Source of the DNA: Neisseria animalis | GTDB taxonomy: Bacteria; Pseudomonadota; Gammaproteobacteria; Burkholderiales; Neisseriaceae | DNA length: 64,000 bases | NCBI RefSeq assembly: GCF_900636515.1 | Contig: NZ_LR134287.1 | Span: 1,922,001 to 1,986,000, forward strand | Direction of reading: 5' to 3' | In this document: one piece after another, positions 61,730-64,000 of the stretch | How positions within the stretch are numbered: position 1 is the stretch's first letter | How the letters are laid out: the number at the start of each line of letters is the position of its first letter | The notes under the pieces: model-generated | What the model was told of the DNA's origin: nothing | What the model saw: only the letters and a program-made list of their open reading frames with translations | Databases searched by the model: none | Made by a program: the position numbers and the translations under genes

Positions 61730-62920
61730 CTACTCCGAACCCAAACCCACCGGGTTGGGTAAGCGTTTTTCCGTGTTGTGGCGCAGCAGGGCGGCACTGC
61801 GGTAGAAGCCGTGGGCGAATTTGCTGTACGGCATGGTCAGGAAAAACGTCATCACGGCGGCAAGGTGCAGGCAGAGCATCAGGGCCAGAGCGGGCGTGCC
61901 GCGTGTGAGCCAGAGGATGATGCCTGTGGCGGCAATGATAAACAGCAGGGCGATGAAGCCGCGGTCCATGGCTTTTTGCTGTGCCAATACATGTTCGGGA
62001 TGGCGGCGCGTGTGCAAACGCCATAATCCTGCGGTGCCGATAATCATCAGTGTACCACCCGCCGCGCCTAAGATTTTCGGTATGCTCGGCAAATCATAAG
62101 GTGCGCTCCAGCCAAAGAGATAGTGATACACCGTGCCCAAGGCAGTGGCGGCGAAACACAACATAAATCCGTAGAACGTGAAATGGTGGCAGCGGCGGCG
62201 CGCGAGTGTGAAAGCATCGTCTTCGTTGTTGCAGCCCGCGCCGTGTCCACCGTCTAAATATTTGAGCGACAACACGTTATGGGCGGCTTCTGCGGCGGCG
62301 GGTGGGGGGACGGGTGTGCCGCCGGTTACAGGCGTGATGTCGCGCCAGAATTGGCGCACGCCCATGGCCAACGCAACCAAGGAAAACAAAAATACCGGTG
62401 CAAACAGGCCGACCATCAGATTATGCGGGAAAAGATTGTAAAAATTACCGCCGAAATCCACCGCGCCCCACAGTGCGTCCCAGCCCTGTCCGCCCAAACC
62501 GACGGCCAGTATCAGAAAAAGTGACAATGCGGCAAAGGCAGCCAGCGTCAGCGTCAATCCGTTGCGACGGTAGAGTTTGCCCAAGGGGCGCGGCCATGAG
62601 TATTCCTGATAGGTTTGTCCGCGAACGGCGGCCATGGTTTGCGGAATGCTGATGGCGAAGCTGTGCGGCGGTGCGTATTGGCAGGAATGCAGACAGGCTC
62701 CACAGTTGTGGCAGAGGTTGGCCAGATAATTCACATCGGCTTTGCCGAATTCCAAGCGGCGCGTCATCGCGGGGAAAACGGCGCAAAAGCCTTCGCAATA
62801 GCGGCAGCCGTTGCAGATATTTAGAACGCGGGCAGCTTCTTGCTCGTCTGCGCTGAGAGGAACATGCTCGCCGTTAGCAAGTGCTTGTGCTTGCCGGGTC
62901 AGTTCTTGGAGGGTTTGCAT
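61730..62920 (-). CDS. tcuB: Tricarballylate utilisation protein TcuB (Fe-S / membrane electron carrier)
   Basis: A 396-residue protein. The N-terminal part has two 4Fe-4S motifs (CNGCRYCEGFC at about residues 36-46 and CHNCGACLHSCQYAPP at about 69-84). The C-terminal part is a membrane domain of about six helices with His residues suited to heme b. TcuB reoxidises the FADH2 of TcuA and passes electrons to the membrane quinone pool, so tricarballylate can be converted to cis-aconitate. It lies 29 bp after tcuA on the same strand. Confidence 0.9.
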   Translation of the reverse strand: MQTLQELTRQAQALANGEHVPLSADEQEAARVLNICNGCRYCEGFCAVFPAMTRRLEFGKADVNYLANLCHNCGACLHSCQYAPPHSFAISIPQTMAAVRGQTYQEYSWPRPLGKLYRRNGLTLTLAAFAALSLFLILAVGLGGQGWDALWGAVDFGGNFYNLFPHNLMVGLFAPVFLFSLVALAMGVRQFWRDITPVTGGTPVPPPAAAEAAHNVLSLKYLDGGHGAGCNNEDDAFTLARRRCHHFTFYGFMLCFAATALGTVYHYLFGWSAPYDLPSIPKILGAAGGTLMIIGTAGLWRLHTRRHPEHVLAQQKAMDRGFIALLFIIAATGIILWLTRGTPALALMLCLHLAAVMTFFLTMPYSKFAHGFYRSAALLRHNTEKRLPNPVGLGSE

Positions 62921-62949
62921 GGTGTAATCCTTTTCTTCTTGTAGATTTC

Positions 62950-64000
62950 TTATCGGACTTTATCGGAAACAGGGCCTCTTTGTGCGGGGTGTCCGAGCAC
63001 AGAGTTTGCTGCATTCACGCCGGCAATGCGCCCGAAGGCAGTTCCGATCGACAACCCTACGCCTGCGGTATAGCCCTTGCCCAACACATTACCGGCCATC
63101 ATTTCTCCGGCCACGTACAGATTGGAGCTGGCTTCGCCATTAAAACGTACGGCGGCAGTATCATCCGTGCGCAATCCAAGATAGGTAAATGTTACGCCCG
63201 GCCTCAGGGCGTAGCCGTAAAACGGCGGCTTGTCGAGCGGCAATGCCCAATGCGATTTTTCGGGCGTGATGCCTTCCGTGCGGCAATCATCCAGCACGGT
63301 ATGGTCAAACCGGCCGGGGCGGCAGGCGGCATTGTATCGGCGCACGGTTTCGGTAAACGCGGTAACATCCAACTGCAACTGTCCGGCAAGTTCTTCCAAC
63401 GTATCGGCCTTTGCGCCTTTGAATACGGGCGGCATAAAACGGCCGACTGCTTTGGAGTCGATAATCGAATAGGCAATCTGTCCCGGCTGCTGCGCCACCA
63501 AACGCCCCCAAATGGCATAACGTTTCGGCCAAAAATCTTCGCCTTCGTCGTAAAAACGTTGGGCATCACGGTTCACCACCACACCCAGCGACACACAGTC
63601 AATCCGCGTACAAATACCGCCGTCGTAAAGAGGCGCATGGGCATCAATGGCGACCATATGCGCCTGAGTGGGGTCGCCCAAACTGTCGGCACGGTGGTCT
63701 TCAATCATATGGCGCAACAACACGCCTTGGTTAAAGGCTGTGCCACGAATGATGAAATTATCCGCCGGCCACTCACCGCGCTCGTTTTGTCCCCAAGCTT
63801 CGCGCAGCCATTCGCGGTTGGACTCAAAACCGCCCGCCGCCAGCACACACGCTTTGGCGGTAATGCGCTTGCCCTTGCTCCAGGCCGCCTGAAAAACGCC
63901 GTTTTCAATCTCCAAACGGTCAACCGGCGATTCATAATGAATTTCCACACCCAGCTGCTCTGCGCTGCGGTAATACGCATTCACCAGAGCCTTGCCGCCG
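62950..64000 (-). CDS. tcuA: FAD-dependent tricarballylate dehydrogenase TcuA, N-terminus outside window
   Basis: About 350 C-terminal residues of a flavoprotein of the fumarate reductase/succinate dehydrogenase class. The frame is open to the right edge (GKALVNAYYRSAEQLGVEI), so the FAD-binding start is missing. Seen: KACVLAAGGFESNREWL, the catalytic-region blocks NRDAQRFYDEGEDFW and TFTYLGLRTDDTAAV, and the C-terminal FAD motif YVAGEMMAGNVLGKGYTAGVGLSIGTAFGR. TcuA oxidises tricarballylate to cis-aconitate. It forms an operon with tcuB. Confidence 0.88.
   Translation of the reverse strand, partial: GGKALVNAYYRSAEQLGVEIHYESPVDRLEIENGVFQAAWSKGKRITAKACVLAAGGFESNREWLREAWGQNERGEWPADNFIIRGTAFNQGVLLRHMIEDHRADSLGDPTQAHMVAIDAHAPLYDGGICTRIDCVSLGVVVNRDAQRFYDEGEDFWPKRYAIWGRLVAQQPGQIAYSIIDSKAVGRFMPPVFKGAKADTLEELAGQLQLDVTAFTETVRRYNAACRPGRFDHTVLDDCRTEGITPEKSHWALPLDKPPFYGYALRPGVTFTYLGLRTDDTAAVRFNGEASSNLYVAGEMMAGNVLGKGYTAGVGLSIGTAFGRIAGVNAANSVLGHPAQRGPVSDKVR

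Overview
The window is chromosomal DNA of a Neisseria-type bacterium (Neisseriaceae). The evidence is the very many copies of a DNA uptake sequence (DUS) built on GCCGTCTG, usually as inverted pairs acting as terminators; a dozen Correia-like ~107-bp miniature elements; and genes typical of the group (rmpM, NsrR, tcuAB, System II cytochrome c genes, a CysB-like regulator, FNR). The dominant uptake word is AGGCCGTCTGCA(AAA) rather than the GCCGTCTGAA of the meningococcus and gonococcus, so this is probably a commensal or animal-associated species. I cannot name it.

Region 1 (1 to about 10,150) is the right end of a Mu-like prophage. The order follows Mu: P/gpD-like, 45/gpV, 46/gpW, 47/gpJ, 48/gpI, tail fibre, fibre assembly protein, then com. 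Where Mu has mom there is a decayed cytosine-C5 methylase followed by an intact Dam-like adenine methylase. No gin invertase is present. Between gpV and gpW lies a compact minus-strand unit: promoter-like sequence, hairpin-sequestered ribosome site, a 34-codon ORF and a U7 terminator. It looks like a phage moron encoding a tiny peptide and is the best candidate here for something undescribed.

Region 2 (10.2 to 30.5 kb) has an IS630-family element whose ends match those of the Correia-like miniature elements, a lysozyme-inhibitor-like lipoprotein, dxs, a porin remnant between two miniature elements, a nitrilase-family amidase, a TauE/SafE permease, tonB-exbB-exbD, a nitrosative-stress cluster (nsrR, hemerythrin protein, nnrS), tyrA, katA with a short upstream ORF, ruvC, a nitroreductase, an LpxL-type acyltransferase, a candidate small RNA and a PolB-like exonuclease.

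Region 3 (30.5 to 50.3 kb) carries glnE, dusA, cysK, dapF, rlmD, an L,D-transpeptidase, argC, a LexA/CI-like repressor, erpA, ubiB and rmpM. Two identical tRNA-Asn genes sit in a perfect 122-bp inverted repeat.

Region 4 (50.3 to 64 kb) carries a CysB-like regulator, fnr divergent from hemN with an FNR box between them, a class II amidotransferase, engB, cytochrome c4, a second TauE/SafE permease, resB-resC (System II cytochrome c assembly) and tcuB-tcuA, the last cut by the window edge. Anaerobic and nitrosative physiology (FNR, HemN, NsrR, NnrS, c-type cytochromes) is a recurring theme.
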